From positions 1 to 34,625 of the forward strand of contig CANOLA010000030.1 in assembly GCA_947566705.1 (NCBI GenBank): DNA of 34,625 nt, given 5' to 3'. This DNA comes from an uncultured Lachnospiraceae bacterium (lineage in GTDB: Bacteria > Bacillota > Clostridia > Lachnospirales > Lachnospiraceae). The notes beneath the pieces were generated by a model. The model was given only the letters and a program-made list of their open reading frames with translations. It had not been told where the DNA came from and did not search any database. The translations under genes were made by a program, and so were the position numbers. Of this stretch, positions 8,860 to 17,828 are shown one piece after another (within the stretch, counting starts at the first letter, position 1; each line of letters opens with the position of its first letter).

Positions 8860-10275
8860 ATGGCACAGTTATGGGGCGGACGTTTCACAAAGGAGACGGA
8901 TCAGCTTGTATACCAGTTTAATGCATCAATTTCATTTGACAAAAAGTTTTTCAGACAGGATATTGAAGGCTCAAAGGCACATGTTGCCATGCTTGGAAAG
9001 CAGGATATTCTTACAAAGCAGGAAATGCAGGACATCATAAAGTGTCTGGATGAAATTATGCAGGATGTGGAAGAAGGAAAACTGCAGATTACGGATGAAT
9101 ATGAGGATATCCACAGTTTTGTGGAGGCAAACCTGATTGAGAGGATTGGTGATACCGGAAAAAAGCTTCACACCGGAAGAAGCCGTAACGACCAGGTGGC
9201 GCTTGACATGAGGCTTTACACCCGTATACAGGTTCTGGAAACAGACGAACTGTTAAAGGAGCTTTTAACAGTGCTGCTTCGGCTGATGAAAGAAAACACG
9301 GATACTATTATGCCGGGTTTTACCCATCTGCAGAAAGCGCAGCCAATTACGCTGTCACACCACATGGGCGCATATTTTGAAATGTTTAAGCGTGACCGTC
9401 TGCGGCTTCACGATATCTTTGAGCGTATGAATTACTGTCCGCTCGGTTCCGGGGCGCTTGCAGGTACAACTTATCCGTTGGACCGAGACTATACTGCAAA
9501 GCTGATGGGGTTTTATGGTCCGATGTTAAATAGTATGGACGGCGTTTCCGACAGGGATTACCTGCTTGAATTCCTTGCGGCGCTTTCCACCATTATGATG
9601 CATCTGAGCCGTTTCTGTGAGGAAATCATTATCTGGAATTCCAATGAATACCAGTTTGTGGAGATTGATGATGCATACAGTACGGGAAGTTCCATTATGC
9701 CGCAGAAGAAGAATCCGGATATTGCAGAACTTGTCAGGGGAAAGACAGGACGTGTCTATGCTGCGCTTGTTTCACTGCTTACAACAATGAAAGGAATTCC
9801 GCTTGCCTATAATAAGGATATGCAGGAGGACAAGGAGCTTGCATTTGATGCAATGGAGACAGTAAAGGACTGTGTTGTACTGTTTACCGGAATGCTTGAC
9901 ACCATGAAATTTAACAGGGACGTTATGAGAAAAAGTGCAAACAACGGTTTTACCAATGCGACAGACGCTGCAGATTACCTGGTGAAAAAAGGAGTTCCGT
10001 TCCGTGATGCACATGGAATTATCGGGCGGATTGTGCTTTACTGTATCGAAAAGGGTATTGCCATTGACGACATGAAGCTGGAGGAATTGCAGAAATTCTC
10101 CCCGGTATTTGCAGAGGATATTTATGAAGCAATTTCCATGGAAACTTGTGTAAACACAAGATGTACCACTGGCGCTCCGGGGAGAACCGCCATGGAGCAG
10201 GTAATTGCCATTGAGGAAGCGTATCTGAAAGAGGAAGCTTTTAAAGAGTTTGCAGACAAAATTTCCGAAAAATAG
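8860..10275 (+). CDS. argH: Argininosuccinate lyase
   Basis: The product is 471 residues from ATG 8860. An in-frame TTG at 8839 is less likely, because GAGAGG (8845-8850) sits 9 bases before the ATG and the family begins LWGGRF. It cleaves argininosuccinate to arginine and fumarate, the last step of arginine synthesis. The fumarase-superfamily signature is at GSSIMPQKKNPD (about residues 276-287), where the mobile catalytic loop sits. TGRSRNDQVALDMRL and HTHLQ-like GFTHLQKAQPITLSHH are also present. argG is not adjacent. It is the last member of the run that starts at 7070. Confidence 0.96.
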   Translation: MAQLWGGRFTKETDQLVYQFNASISFDKKFFRQDIEGSKAHVAMLGKQDILTKQEMQDIIKCLDEIMQDVEEGKLQITDEYEDIHSFVEANLIERIGDTGKKLHTGRSRNDQVALDMRLYTRIQVLETDELLKELLTVLLRLMKENTDTIMPGFTHLQKAQPITLSHHMGAYFEMFKRDRLRLHDIFERMNYCPLGSGALAGTTYPLDRDYTAKLMGFYGPMLNSMDGVSDRDYLLEFLAALSTIMMHLSRFCEEIIIWNSNEYQFVEIDDAYSTGSSIMPQKKNPDIAELVRGKTGRVYAALVSLLTTMKGIPLAYNKDMQEDKELAFDAMETVKDCVVLFTGMLDTMKFNRDVMRKSANNGFTNATDAADYLVKKGVPFRDAHGIIGRIVLYCIEKGIAIDDMKLEELQKFSPVFAEDIYEAISMETCVNTRCTTGAPGRTAMEQVIAIEEAYLKEEAFKEFADKISEK

Positions 10276-10295
10276 CATAATATACAAAAAACCGC

Positions 10296-10324
10296 TTGCA
10301 TTTTTAGCTGTTTTGCTGTAAGCT
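10296..10324 (+). promoter_or_regulatory. Possible promoter of asd
   Basis: TTGCAT (10296-10301), a 17-base spacer and TAAGCT (10319-10324) lie in the 121-base gap before asd. The -10 is a poor match, so this is a candidate only. No lysine riboswitch fold is visible in the gap. Confidence 0.35.
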
Positions 10325-10396
10325 ATGTCTAACAAAGACAGTTGTATGTCGTACACGGACACACACAATACCTATTACTAAGAGGAGAGAAGAAAA

Positions 10397-11488
10397 ATGA
10401 GCGAGAAATTAAAGGTCGGTATCCTTGGCGGCACCGGAATGGTCGGACAGAGATTTATATCATTACTGGAGAATCACCCGTGGTTTGAAGTTACCACGAT
10501 TGCAGCCAGTCCGAGAAGTGCAGGGAAAACCTATGTGGAAGCAGTAGGGGACCGCTGGAAGATGGATACCCCGATGCCGGAGGCCGTAAAGAATATTGTC
10601 GTGATGAATGTCAATGAGGTTGACAAGGTGGCATCAAATGTTGACTTTGTTTTTTCAGCGGTTGACATGTCAAAGGATGAGATTAAAAAAATAGAAGAAG
10701 ATTATGCGAAAACAGAAACTCCGGTTGTTTCCAATAACAGTGCACACCGCTGGACGCCGGATGTTCCAATGGTTGTTCCGGAAATCAACCCGCAGCATAT
10801 GGAAGTTATCAAATACCAGAAAGAACGTCTTGGCACAAAACGCGGATTTATTGCCGTAAAGCCAAACTGTTCTATCCAGAGCTATGCGCCGGTTCTTACC
10901 GCATGGAAAGAATTTGAGCCGTATGAGGTGGTTGCAAGCACTTACCAGGCAATTTCCGGCGCAGGCAAGACCTTTAAGGACTGGCCGGAGATGGTTGGCA
11001 ATATTATTCCGTATATCGGCGGGGAAGAGGAGAAATCCGAGAAAGAGCCGCTTCGTCTCTGGGGTGAAATTGACGACAATAAAAAAGAAATTGTTCCGGC
11101 AGTATCCCCGGTCATTACCTGCCAGTGTATCCGCGTCCCGGTATTAAACGGACATACTGCATCAGTATATGTGAAGTTTAAGAAGAAAGCAACCAAAGAA
11201 CAGCTCGTTTCTGCATTGGAAAATTTCAGCGGAATGCCGCAGGAGCTTGGGCTGCCAAGCGCACCAAAGCAGTTTATCCGCTATCTTTCTGAGGATGACC
11301 GTCCACAGGTTGCGCTGGATGTGGACTATGAGAATGGAATGGGCGTTTCCGTGGGACGCCTTCGTGAGGATACGGTCTATGACTGGAAGTTTGTCGGTCT
11401 GTCCCACAATACCGTGCGTGGCGCTGCCGGCGGTGCTGTGCTTTGTGCAGAGCTGTTAAAGGCGCAGGGTTACATTACAAAAAAATAA
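10397..11488 (+). CDS. asd: Aspartate-semialdehyde dehydrogenase (archaeal/fungal type)
   Basis: The 363-residue product reduces aspartyl phosphate to aspartate semialdehyde with NADPH, the branch point to lysine, threonine, methionine and diaminopimelate. The nucleotide-binding motif is GILGGTGMVGQRF. The catalytic cysteine is Cys158 in VKPNCSIQS. SNNSAHRW and the AISGAGK stretch place it in the archaeal/fungal subfamily rather than the enterobacterial one. GAGGAGA lies 9 bases before the ATG. It is transcribed alone, between a possible promoter at 10296 and the strong terminator at 11537. Confidence 0.94.
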   Translation: MSEKLKVGILGGTGMVGQRFISLLENHPWFEVTTIAASPRSAGKTYVEAVGDRWKMDTPMPEAVKNIVVMNVNEVDKVASNVDFVFSAVDMSKDEIKKIEEDYAKTETPVVSNNSAHRWTPDVPMVVPEINPQHMEVIKYQKERLGTKRGFIAVKPNCSIQSYAPVLTAWKEFEPYEVVASTYQAISGAGKTFKDWPEMVGNIIPYIGGEEEKSEKEPLRLWGEIDDNKKEIVPAVSPVITCQCIRVPVLNGHTASVYVKFKKKATKEQLVSALENFSGMPQELGLPSAPKQFIRYLSEDDRPQVALDVDYENGMGVSVGRLREDTVYDWKFVGLSHNTVRGAAGGAVLCAELLKAQGYITKK

Positions 11489-11536
11489 TGCCGCTGTTTT
11501 ATATTTTCTCATAGTGGCAGTACAATTTCATATACG

Positions 11537-11567
11537 GACCGCAGAGTTTTATTCTGCGGTCTTTTTT
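11537..11567 (+). terminator. Intrinsic terminator of asd
   Basis: A perfect 9-bp stem, GACCGCAGA with TCTGCGGTC around a 7-base loop, is followed by six Ts (11562-11567). It is one of the clearest terminators in the window. Confidence 0.93.
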
Positions 11568-11568
11568 C

Positions 11569-11597
11569 TTGAAAGTGAAATTAAGGTGTGATATAAT
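11569..11597 (+). promoter_or_regulatory. Sigma-A promoter of the ATPase-topB unit
   Basis: TTGAAA (11569-11574), a 17-base spacer and TATAAT (11592-11597) begin two bases after the T-run of the asd terminator. The site is 38 bases before the ATPase ATG. Confidence 0.8.
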
Positions 11598-11634
11598 TTT
11601 CATAAATGTTTACATATATTTGGAGGAAACGTCT

Positions 11635-12996
11635 ATGAGCGTAAAAAGTACGGATTTAAATGAACTGGAAAGCTTTTATGAGCAGACCGGAAACCAGCTT
11701 GTGATTCTGTATGGTAATAAAAACTGTGGAAAAGAAGAGCTGATTAAGACTTTTACTGCAGGAAAAAAGAGCTTTTATTACCGGTGCAGGGAGGCGTCTG
11801 CACAGGAACAGCTTTCCATTATGGGAGAAGAGATTGCAGGACGTTTTGATGTGAAGCTGTCAAAGAATACATACGACGAATATTTTAACCGTATTAAGAG
11901 CGGCGATGCCTCCAAACTTGTACTTGTTATTGATGAAGTTCAGTATGTGATGAAAAAAGACGTGGAATTTTTAAAGAGCATTCTGAAGCTGAAGGCAAAA
12001 CGGCTTTATCCGGGACCTGTTATGATTATTCTTGCCTCATCCTCCATCGTATGGGCGGAACAGAATTTAGAGGAAGCATTTGGGGAAGAAACGAAAAAAA
12101 TCACAGGAACCATGAAACTGAAAAACCTGTCGTTTCTTGATGTTGTACGTGCATTTCCGGACCTTCCGGTCAGTGAATGCATAAAGATTTACGGCGTAAT
12201 AGGCGGTGTGCCCGGCTATATGGATCAGTGGAATGCCCGTGTTTCCTTTAAGGAAAACATCTGCCGTCTGCTTCTGTCTGAAAACGGATATCTGTTTGAC
12301 ATGGCGCAGCAGGTCATTTCTTCAGAGCTTCGTGAGCTGTCGGTGTACAATACCATTTTGTCCGCCATGGCACAGGGGCATAACAAACTGAATGAACTGT
12401 TTCTCTATACCGGATTTTCCCGTGCAAAAATCAGTGTTTACATGAAAAATCTGAGTCATTTTGATATTATTGAAAAGGTTGTTTCCTTTGAAACCGGCGG
12501 GTGGGAAAATGCCAAAAAAGGTGTTTACCAGATTAAAGACACATTTGTGAATTTCTGGTTCCGTTTTATTTTTCAGCACTTTTCTGAACTGTATATGATG
12601 GAGCCGTCGGATTTTTATGACAAATACATTGCAGACGAACTGGATGAATACCTGACCCGTTATTTCCGGAATGTCTGCATGGAATACCTGCAGCTGTTAA
12701 ACCAGCTTGGACGTGTTCCGTTTGCCATTCACAAGATGGGAATGTGGGTCGGCAAGACCGGAAATATCGATATTATTGCCCAGAGCAGTGACAGACGCAA
12801 TATTGTCGGACTCTGCAACTGGAATAAAGAGTACCTAACAATGCAGATGTGTGAGGAAATGTATGAAGCCATGCAGAAGGCAAAGATTAATTCCGAGCAT
12901 TTTTATCTTTTCTCTGCAAAAGCCTTTGAACCGGAGCTGGTGGAGTATGTCAGAAAAGACAACCGCTTTGAACTGATTGATATGACGGAATTATAG
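11635..12996 (+). CDS. AAA-type ATPase / DUF234-like protein with eroded catalytic motifs
   Basis: The product is 453 residues from ATG 11635, which has GGAGG 8 bases upstream. Homology does not extend to the earlier in-frame start at 11569. The architecture resembles the archaeal ATPase family. It has a P-loop at LVILYGNKNCGKEELIKTF, Walker B at KLVLVIDEVQYV, a helical and winged-helix middle (NELFLYTGFSRAKISVYMKNL), and a C-terminal DUF234-like part. The P-loop has Glu where Ser/Thr should follow GK. In the C-terminal nuclease-like core the aspartate (GNIDIIAQ) is present, but the usual E-x-K reads LCNW. Both sites may therefore be impaired. topB follows after 8 bases, so the pair is an operon. 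The role is unknown. Confidence 0.75.
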   Translation: MSVKSTDLNELESFYEQTGNQLVILYGNKNCGKEELIKTFTAGKKSFYYRCREASAQEQLSIMGEEIAGRFDVKLSKNTYDEYFNRIKSGDASKLVLVIDEVQYVMKKDVEFLKSILKLKAKRLYPGPVMIILASSSIVWAEQNLEEAFGEETKKITGTMKLKNLSFLDVVRAFPDLPVSECIKIYGVIGGVPGYMDQWNARVSFKENICRLLLSENGYLFDMAQQVISSELRELSVYNTILSAMAQGHNKLNELFLYTGFSRAKISVYMKNLSHFDIIEKVVSFETGGWENAKKGVYQIKDTFVNFWFRFIFQHFSELYMMEPSDFYDKYIADELDEYLTRYFRNVCMEYLQLLNQLGRVPFAIHKMGMWVGKTGNIDIIAQSSDRRNIVGLCNWNKEYLTMQMCEEMYEAMQKAKINSEHFYLFSAKAFEPELVEYVRKDNRFELIDMTEL

Positions 12997-13004
12997 GAGA
13001 TACA

Positions 13005-16000
13005 ATGGGAAAGTCGTTAATAATTACTGAGAAACCGTCAGTTGCAAGGGAATTTGCCCAGGTACTCGGTGTAAACGGCAGGCAGGACGGTTACATAGAA
13101 AATCAGGAATATGTAATTACCTGGTGTGTCGGACATCTGGTAGGGATGGTTTATCCGGAAAGCTATGATATAAAATATAAGAAATGGCGGCTGGAAGACC
13201 TGCCGTTTCTGCCGGAGGAATACAAATATGATGTCATAAAGGATGTCAGCAGACAGTATGATATTGTACACGGCATGCTGATGCGGGAGGACATAGACCG
13301 TGTTTACTGGGCAGGGGATGCCGGAAAAGAAGGGCAGACCATTGAAGAGAATATACGGAATTTCGGCGGTGTACGGAAAGGCATGGAAGAGCTGCGTGTC
13401 TGGATTGATTCCCAGACACAGGAGGAAATCCTGCGCGGAATCAGGGAAGCAAAGCCCATGTCAGAATACGCAAACCTTGGTAAATCCGGAATTATGCGTA
13501 CCATAGAGGATTATGCCATGGGAATCAATTTTTCCCGTGTCATGTCCGTAAAATACGGCGGTCTGTTAAATGATGCCGCAGGAACAAAATCTTACACAGC
13601 AATTGCAGTTGGACGGGTAATGACCTGTGTGCTTGGAATGGTGGTAATCAGGGAACGCGAAATCCGGGATTTTAAGGAAACGCCGTTTTACCGTGTAATT
13701 GGGAAATTTTCAGATGCCGGAATTGAAGGGGAATGGAAAGCAGTGGAGGGTTCAGCATATTATGAATCCACCCTGTTATATAAAGAAAATGGTTTTCGTA
13801 AAGAGAAGGATGCCAGTGTGCTGATTGAACAGCTGCAGAAAAAAAAGGCTGTGGTCAAATCCATTGAAAAAGGAATCAGCAAAAAACGTGCACCACTTCT
13901 CTTTAATCTTGCAGAGCTGCAGGCAGAATGTGCCAAACGATTCAAAATCAGTCCGGATGAAACACTGCAGGCTGCACAGGAGCTGTACGAAAAGAAACTG
14001 ACTACTTATCCGAGAACAGATGCAAGAGTCCTTTCTTCTGCCGTTGCAAAAGAAATCCAGAAAAATATCAGCAGACTGCGCGGCTATGAGCCAGTGGCAG
14101 CATTCGTTCAAAAAATCATGGAGCAGAAGCTCTTTGCTCAGATTGCAAAAACGCAGTATGTGGATGACAGTAAAGTCACAGACCACTATGCTATTATTCC
14201 CACCGGGCAGATGACGGAACTTAAATCTTTAAACACGATTCAAAAAGCTGTTTATGAGTTGATTGTACGCAGATTTTTGAGCATTTTTTATCCTCCGGCA
14301 GAATACCGGAATGTAAAGCTGGTGGTTGCTGTTGCCATGGGGGAAAAGACAGAGCATTTTTATTCCTCAGCAAAAGTTTTAAAAAATCCGGGATATCTGG
14401 AAATTGCAGGAATTCCGCAAAAAAGAGGAAAAAATGACCCGAATAATCCAAACCGTGGTCTGGACCGTGTGACGGCTGGGGAATACAGCAGGCAGGAGGA
14501 GGAAACGGAAGAAGAGGAGACTGCCGACCCGAAGAAGCTGCTTGCACTGGCGAAAACCTTAAAAAAAGGTGATGAAATTTCAGTTTACGGATACCGGCTC
14601 AAAGAGGGAAAGACTTCACCGCCGAAACGGTATACATCCGGTTCCATGGTGCTTGCCATGGAAAACGCAGGCCAGCTGATTGAAGACGAAGAACTCAGGG
14701 AACAGATAAAAGGTTCAGGAATCGGCACTTCCGCCACCCGTGCGGAAATCATAAAAAAGCTGGTAAGAATCGGATATCTGAACCTGAATAAAAAAACACA
14801 GGTACTTACTCCGGAAAACCTTGGGGAAATGGTATTCGAGGTTGTATATATGACAGTTCCGGCACTGTTAAACCCAAAGATGACTGCATCATGGGAAAAG
14901 GGACTGGACGGGATTACAAATGGAACCGTGGATTTTCAGGAATACCGAAAAAAACTGGAGGATTTTATCCGTACAGAAACGAAGCAGATGATTGAACAGA
15001 ACATCCGCGGGGAGCTTGCAGGAAAAATCAGTGCATTTGCCGGGAAAAATGCAAAAGGTGCAGGAAGCCGGATTGGTGCAAAATGTCCGGTCTGCAATGG
15101 TGAAATCATAAAGACTTCATTCGGGTATGGCTGTGAAAATTATACAGCAAAAGGCTGCCGGTTTTCCATCGGCGATATTGCCGGGATGGCAATTCCTGAA
15201 TCTGCGGTAAAACAGCTTCTGACAGAAAAAAGAACAGACACGCTCCGCGGCTTTCAGTCAAAGGCAGGAAAGAAATTTGATGCATGCCTGGTGCTTGCCG
15301 AAGATGAAAATGGAAAACCTTCGGTCCAGTTTGATTTTACACATGTTGAGGCGAAGCGGGTAAAGGATGTAAAATGTCCTGTCTGCGGCGGGGAAATTGT
15401 CGTGACGCCGTTTGGATTTGGCTGTGCAAACTACAGGAAGGATGAACCTGGAAGCTGCCGTTTTTCAATTGGGAAACTGGCAGAAAAATCCCTGCCGGAA
15501 AGCCAGGTGAAGAAATTATTAAATGATGGCATAACAGAAACCATCCGCGGCTTTAAATCCAAAAACGGGAAGAAATTTGACGCAAGGGTTGCGCTGGCAA
15601 AGGATGAAAACGGCAGTGTGACCGGATTGAAATTTGATTTTAACAATATAGAACCAAAGAAAGTAAAGGATGTGGTCTGTCCGAAATGCGGCGGTGCAGT
15701 TATTGTTGCCCCGTTTGGGTTCGTCTGTGAAAATAACAAAAAAGACGATCCGCAGAGCTGCCGGTTTATTGTAGGAAAGGTTGCAAGTGTTAAAATTAAA
15801 GAAAAGCAGCTTAAGGATTTGCTCCTGCTTGGAAAAACAGATGTAATTTCCGGATTTGTGGCTAAGACAGGGATGAAATTTGACGCGCCGCTGAAACTGA
15901 CGGAGGAAGGGGATATTGCATTTGACTTTCCTGAAAAACCGAAACCGGAGGAAACAAAGGTTTCCTGCCCGAAATGCGGAAAAATGCTGATGAAGACACA

Positions 16001-16238
16001 ATGGAAATACGAATGTGAATGTGGATTTAATATCTGGCATACCGTTGCAAAAGTGGAGCTTTCAGAGGAGATTATGACGGAGCTGTTTACAACAGGCAAA
16101 ACTGCAGGCAGGGTAAGCGGTTTTACATCAAAGGCGGGAAACAATTTTGACGCCTGTCTGAAATATGAAAATGAGCAGATATCCTTTGATTTTGATGCTC
16201 CGGCCGACAAAAGTAAACAAGAATCAATACAGGGTTGA
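13005..16238 (+). CDS. topB: DNA topoisomerase III with four C-terminal zinc-type repeats
   Basis: The 1077-residue product is a type IA topoisomerase that relaxes and decatenates DNA through a 5'-phosphotyrosine link. The TOPRIM domain opens with KSLIITEKPSVAREFAQVLG and has WAGDAGKEGQ. The catalytic tyrosine is Tyr335 in TTYPRTDARVL. GSGIGTSATRAEIIKKL follows. Ordinary TopB is about 700 residues. Here roughly 390 more residues form four repeats of about 97-100 residues (from about 692, 789, 890 and 986), each opening with CPxCxG and ending near GKKFDA and FDF. They resemble the Toprim_Crpt C-terminal repeat. Repeat 4 has the shortened CEC pair. AGGAGA lies 5 bases before the ATG. Confidence 0.93.
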   Translation: MGKSLIITEKPSVAREFAQVLGVNGRQDGYIENQEYVITWCVGHLVGMVYPESYDIKYKKWRLEDLPFLPEEYKYDVIKDVSRQYDIVHGMLMREDIDRVYWAGDAGKEGQTIEENIRNFGGVRKGMEELRVWIDSQTQEEILRGIREAKPMSEYANLGKSGIMRTIEDYAMGINFSRVMSVKYGGLLNDAAGTKSYTAIAVGRVMTCVLGMVVIREREIRDFKETPFYRVIGKFSDAGIEGEWKAVEGSAYYESTLLYKENGFRKEKDASVLIEQLQKKKAVVKSIEKGISKKRAPLLFNLAELQAECAKRFKISPDETLQAAQELYEKKLTTYPRTDARVLSSAVAKEIQKNISRLRGYEPVAAFVQKIMEQKLFAQIAKTQYVDDSKVTDHYAIIPTGQMTELKSLNTIQKAVYELIVRRFLSIFYPPAEYRNVKLVVAVAMGEKTEHFYSSAKVLKNPGYLEIAGIPQKRGKNDPNNPNRGLDRVTAGEYSRQEEETEEEETADPKKLLALAKTLKKGDEISVYGYRLKEGKTSPPKRYTSGSMVLAMENAGQLIEDEELREQIKGSGIGTSATRAEIIKKLVRIGYLNLNKKTQVLTPENLGEMVFEVVYMTVPALLNPKMTASWEKGLDGITNGTVDFQEYRKKLEDFIRTETKQMIEQNIRGELAGKISAFAGKNAKGAGSRIGAKCPVCNGEIIKTSFGYGCENYTAKGCRFSIGDIAGMAIPESAVKQLLTEKRTDTLRGFQSKAGKKFDACLVLAEDENGKPSVQFDFTHVEAKRVKDVKCPVCGGEIVVTPFGFGCANYRKDEPGSCRFSIGKLAEKSLPESQVKKLLNDGITETIRGFKSKNGKKFDARVALAKDENGSVTGLKFDFNNIEPKKVKDVVCPKCGGAVIVAPFGFVCENNKKDDPQSCRFIVGKVASVKIKEKQLKDLLLLGKTDVISGFVAKTGMKFDAPLKLTEEGDIAFDFPEKPKPEETKVSCPKCGKMLMKTQWKYECECGFNIWHTVAKVELSEEIMTELFTTGKTAGRVSGFTSKAGNNFDACLKYENEQISFDFDAPADKSKQESIQG

Positions 16239-16275
16239 CAATTAAATAAAAAGCTGAAGGAAGGATGAAAAAACG

Positions 16276-16962
16276 ATGGAAAATGCAAAGATAACAAATT
16301 TATATGACCTGTCCCAGACAATCGCAGGAGAGTATTTAAAACAGTTTACCTATCCGTGGGAGGCACTGTCCGGAATTTCTGAGTTTATCAGAACACTTGG
16401 TCCCACGCTGGATCCGGAAAAATTCATACAGCAGAAAGAAGATATCTGGGTCGCAAAGAGTGCAAAGATCGCACCGACTGCCTGTTTAAATGGTCCTTTA
16501 ATTATTGATGAAGATGCTGAAATCAGGCACTGTGCTTTTATCCGTGGCAGTTCTGTCATTGGAAAAGGCACGGTGGTGGGCAATTCAACGGAGATTAAAA
16601 ATGATATCATCTTTAATTCCGTGCAGGTTCCGCATTATAACTATGTGGGGGATTCCATTCTTGGATACCGTTCCCATATGGGGGCAGGTTCCATTACATC
16701 TAATGTAAAGTCCGATAAAACACTTGTTGTTGTTAAGGATAAATATGGTACGGGTGAAGAAATTGAAACAGGACTTAAGAAGTTTGGCGCTATGCTGGGG
16801 GATTTTGTGGAAGTGGGATGCAATTCCGTTTTAAATCCGGGGACTGTTATTGGACGAAGAAGCAGTATTTATCCAACGTCCTGTGTACGTTATGTGATTC
16901 CTGCGGACCACATTTTTAAAGATGCTGGACGTGTGGTTCCCCGGAAGGATGGCAGCCTGTAA
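16276..16962 (+). CDS. Left-handed beta-helix (hexapeptide repeat) protein, transferase-like
   Basis: The 228-residue product has an alpha-helical start and then hexapeptide repeats from about residue 55 (VAKSAKIAPTACLNGPLII, AEIRHCAFIRGSSVIGKGTV). These are interrupted by a loop (VPHYNYVGDSILGYRSHMGAG) and resume to the end. This is the acyl/uridylyl-transferase LbH fold, as in the C-terminal half of GlmU. No nucleotidyltransferase domain is present, so an acyltransferase or a non-catalytic paralogue is likelier than a pyrophosphorylase. The substrate is not evident. AAGGAAGG precedes the ATG, and the gap to topB is 37 bases with no terminator, so it may be co-transcribed with topB. Confidence 0.78.
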   Translation: MENAKITNLYDLSQTIAGEYLKQFTYPWEALSGISEFIRTLGPTLDPEKFIQQKEDIWVAKSAKIAPTACLNGPLIIDEDAEIRHCAFIRGSSVIGKGTVVGNSTEIKNDIIFNSVQVPHYNYVGDSILGYRSHMGAGSITSNVKSDKTLVVVKDKYGTGEEIETGLKKFGAMLGDFVEVGCNSVLNPGTVIGRRSSIYPTSCVRYVIPADHIFKDAGRVVPRKDGSL

Positions 16963-17039
16963 TTATTCAGTTGTATTTACCATGCGGCGCAGACGGAACG
17001 GTTATTATGTATGAAAAAAAGTACCAGTTTTTGCTGGAC

Positions 17040-17068
17040 TTATTGCATAAAATATGTAAAAATATGAT
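17040..17068 (+). promoter_or_regulatory. Possible promoter of the NifU-like/GGGtGRT operon
   Basis: TTATTG (17040-17045), a 17-base spacer and TATGAT (17063-17068) lie 45 bases before the NifU-like gene in an AT-rich 150-base gap. The -35 is weak, so this is tentative. Confidence 0.4.
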
Positions 17069-17112
17069 AGAACAAAGCGCATGCAAATTATTATTGTGAA
17101 AGGAGTCTTAAG

Positions 17113-17805
17113 ATGATTTACACGAAGGAAGTTGAAAACATGTGTCCGGTTGCCAAGGGCGCAAAGCATGAGCCAGCTCCGATCCCGGAAGAGGGAAAGT
17201 GGGTTCATTCCAAGAAAATTGAGGATATTTCAGGATTTACACACGGCGTCGGCTGGTGTGCACCGCAGCAGGGTGCCTGCAAGCTTTCCCTTAATGTTAA
17301 GGAGGGCGTAATCGTTGAGGCGCTGGTTGAGACCATCGGATGTTCCGGTATGACACATTCAGCAGCCATGGCTGCCGAAATACTGCAGGGTAAAACGATT
17401 CTGGAAGCTTTAAATACAGACTTAGTATGTGATGCAATCAACACAGCAATGAGGGAGCTGTTCTTACAGATCGTATACGGACGTACACAGTCTGCATTTT
17501 CTGATGACGGACTTGCTGTAGGTGCAGGTCTTGAAGATCTTGGTAAGGGGCTTCGTTCCCAGGTTGGTACCATGTATGCAACAAAAGAGAAGGGTGTCCG
17601 CTACCTTGAAATGGCAGAGGGGTATGTAACAGGTATCGCCCTTGATGCTGACAATGAGGTGATTGGTTATCAGTTCGTTTCTCTTGGCAAGATGACTGAC
17701 TTTATCAAAAAGGGTGATGATCCGAATACTGCATGGGAAAAGGCAAAGGGGCAGTATGGCCGTGTTGCTGATGCAGTTAAGATTATCGATCCACGTCAGG
17801 AATAA
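17113..17805 (+). CDS. NifU/IscU-like iron-sulfur scaffold protein, GGGtGRT partner
   Basis: The 230-residue soluble protein belongs to the scaffold superfamily. Cysteines occur in GVGWCAPQQGACKLS and in VETIGCSGMTHSAAMAAEIL, the latter corresponding to the GCGSAxA cluster-binding stretch of IscU. LVCDAINTAMREL supplies a third cysteine. The C-terminal hundred residues (GVRYLEMAEGYVTGIALDADNEVIGYQFV) are not part of ordinary IscU and are typical of the form encoded next to GGGtGRT genes. AAAGGAG lies 7 bases before the ATG, and the partner gene follows after 23 bases. No iscS or suf genes are near, so a dedicated role with the partner is inferred rather than general cluster assembly. Confidence 0.85.
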   Translation: MIYTKEVENMCPVAKGAKHEPAPIPEEGKWVHSKKIEDISGFTHGVGWCAPQQGACKLSLNVKEGVIVEALVETIGCSGMTHSAAMAAEILQGKTILEALNTDLVCDAINTAMRELFLQIVYGRTQSAFSDDGLAVGAGLEDLGKGLRSQVGTMYATKEKGVRYLEMAEGYVTGIALDADNEVIGYQFVSLGKMTDFIKKGDDPNTAWEKAKGQYGRVADAVKIIDPRQE

Positions 17806-17828
17806 TAAGGGAAAGGAGAATACATACA

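Noticed and set aside
10276-10396. A lysine riboswitch in front of asd
   Set aside because: The 121-base gap is too short for the fold and shows none of the conserved core.
11569-11634. 22-codon N-terminal extension of the ATPase
   Set aside because: It overlaps the promoter TTGAAA/TATAAT and lacks a ribosome binding site, whereas ATG 11635 has GGAGG.
15431-16321. Long open frame on the minus strand opposite the topB repeats
   Set aside because: It is antisense to the conserved zinc repeats, has no ribosome binding site and its composition (runs of S and F) reflects the codon pattern of the other strand.
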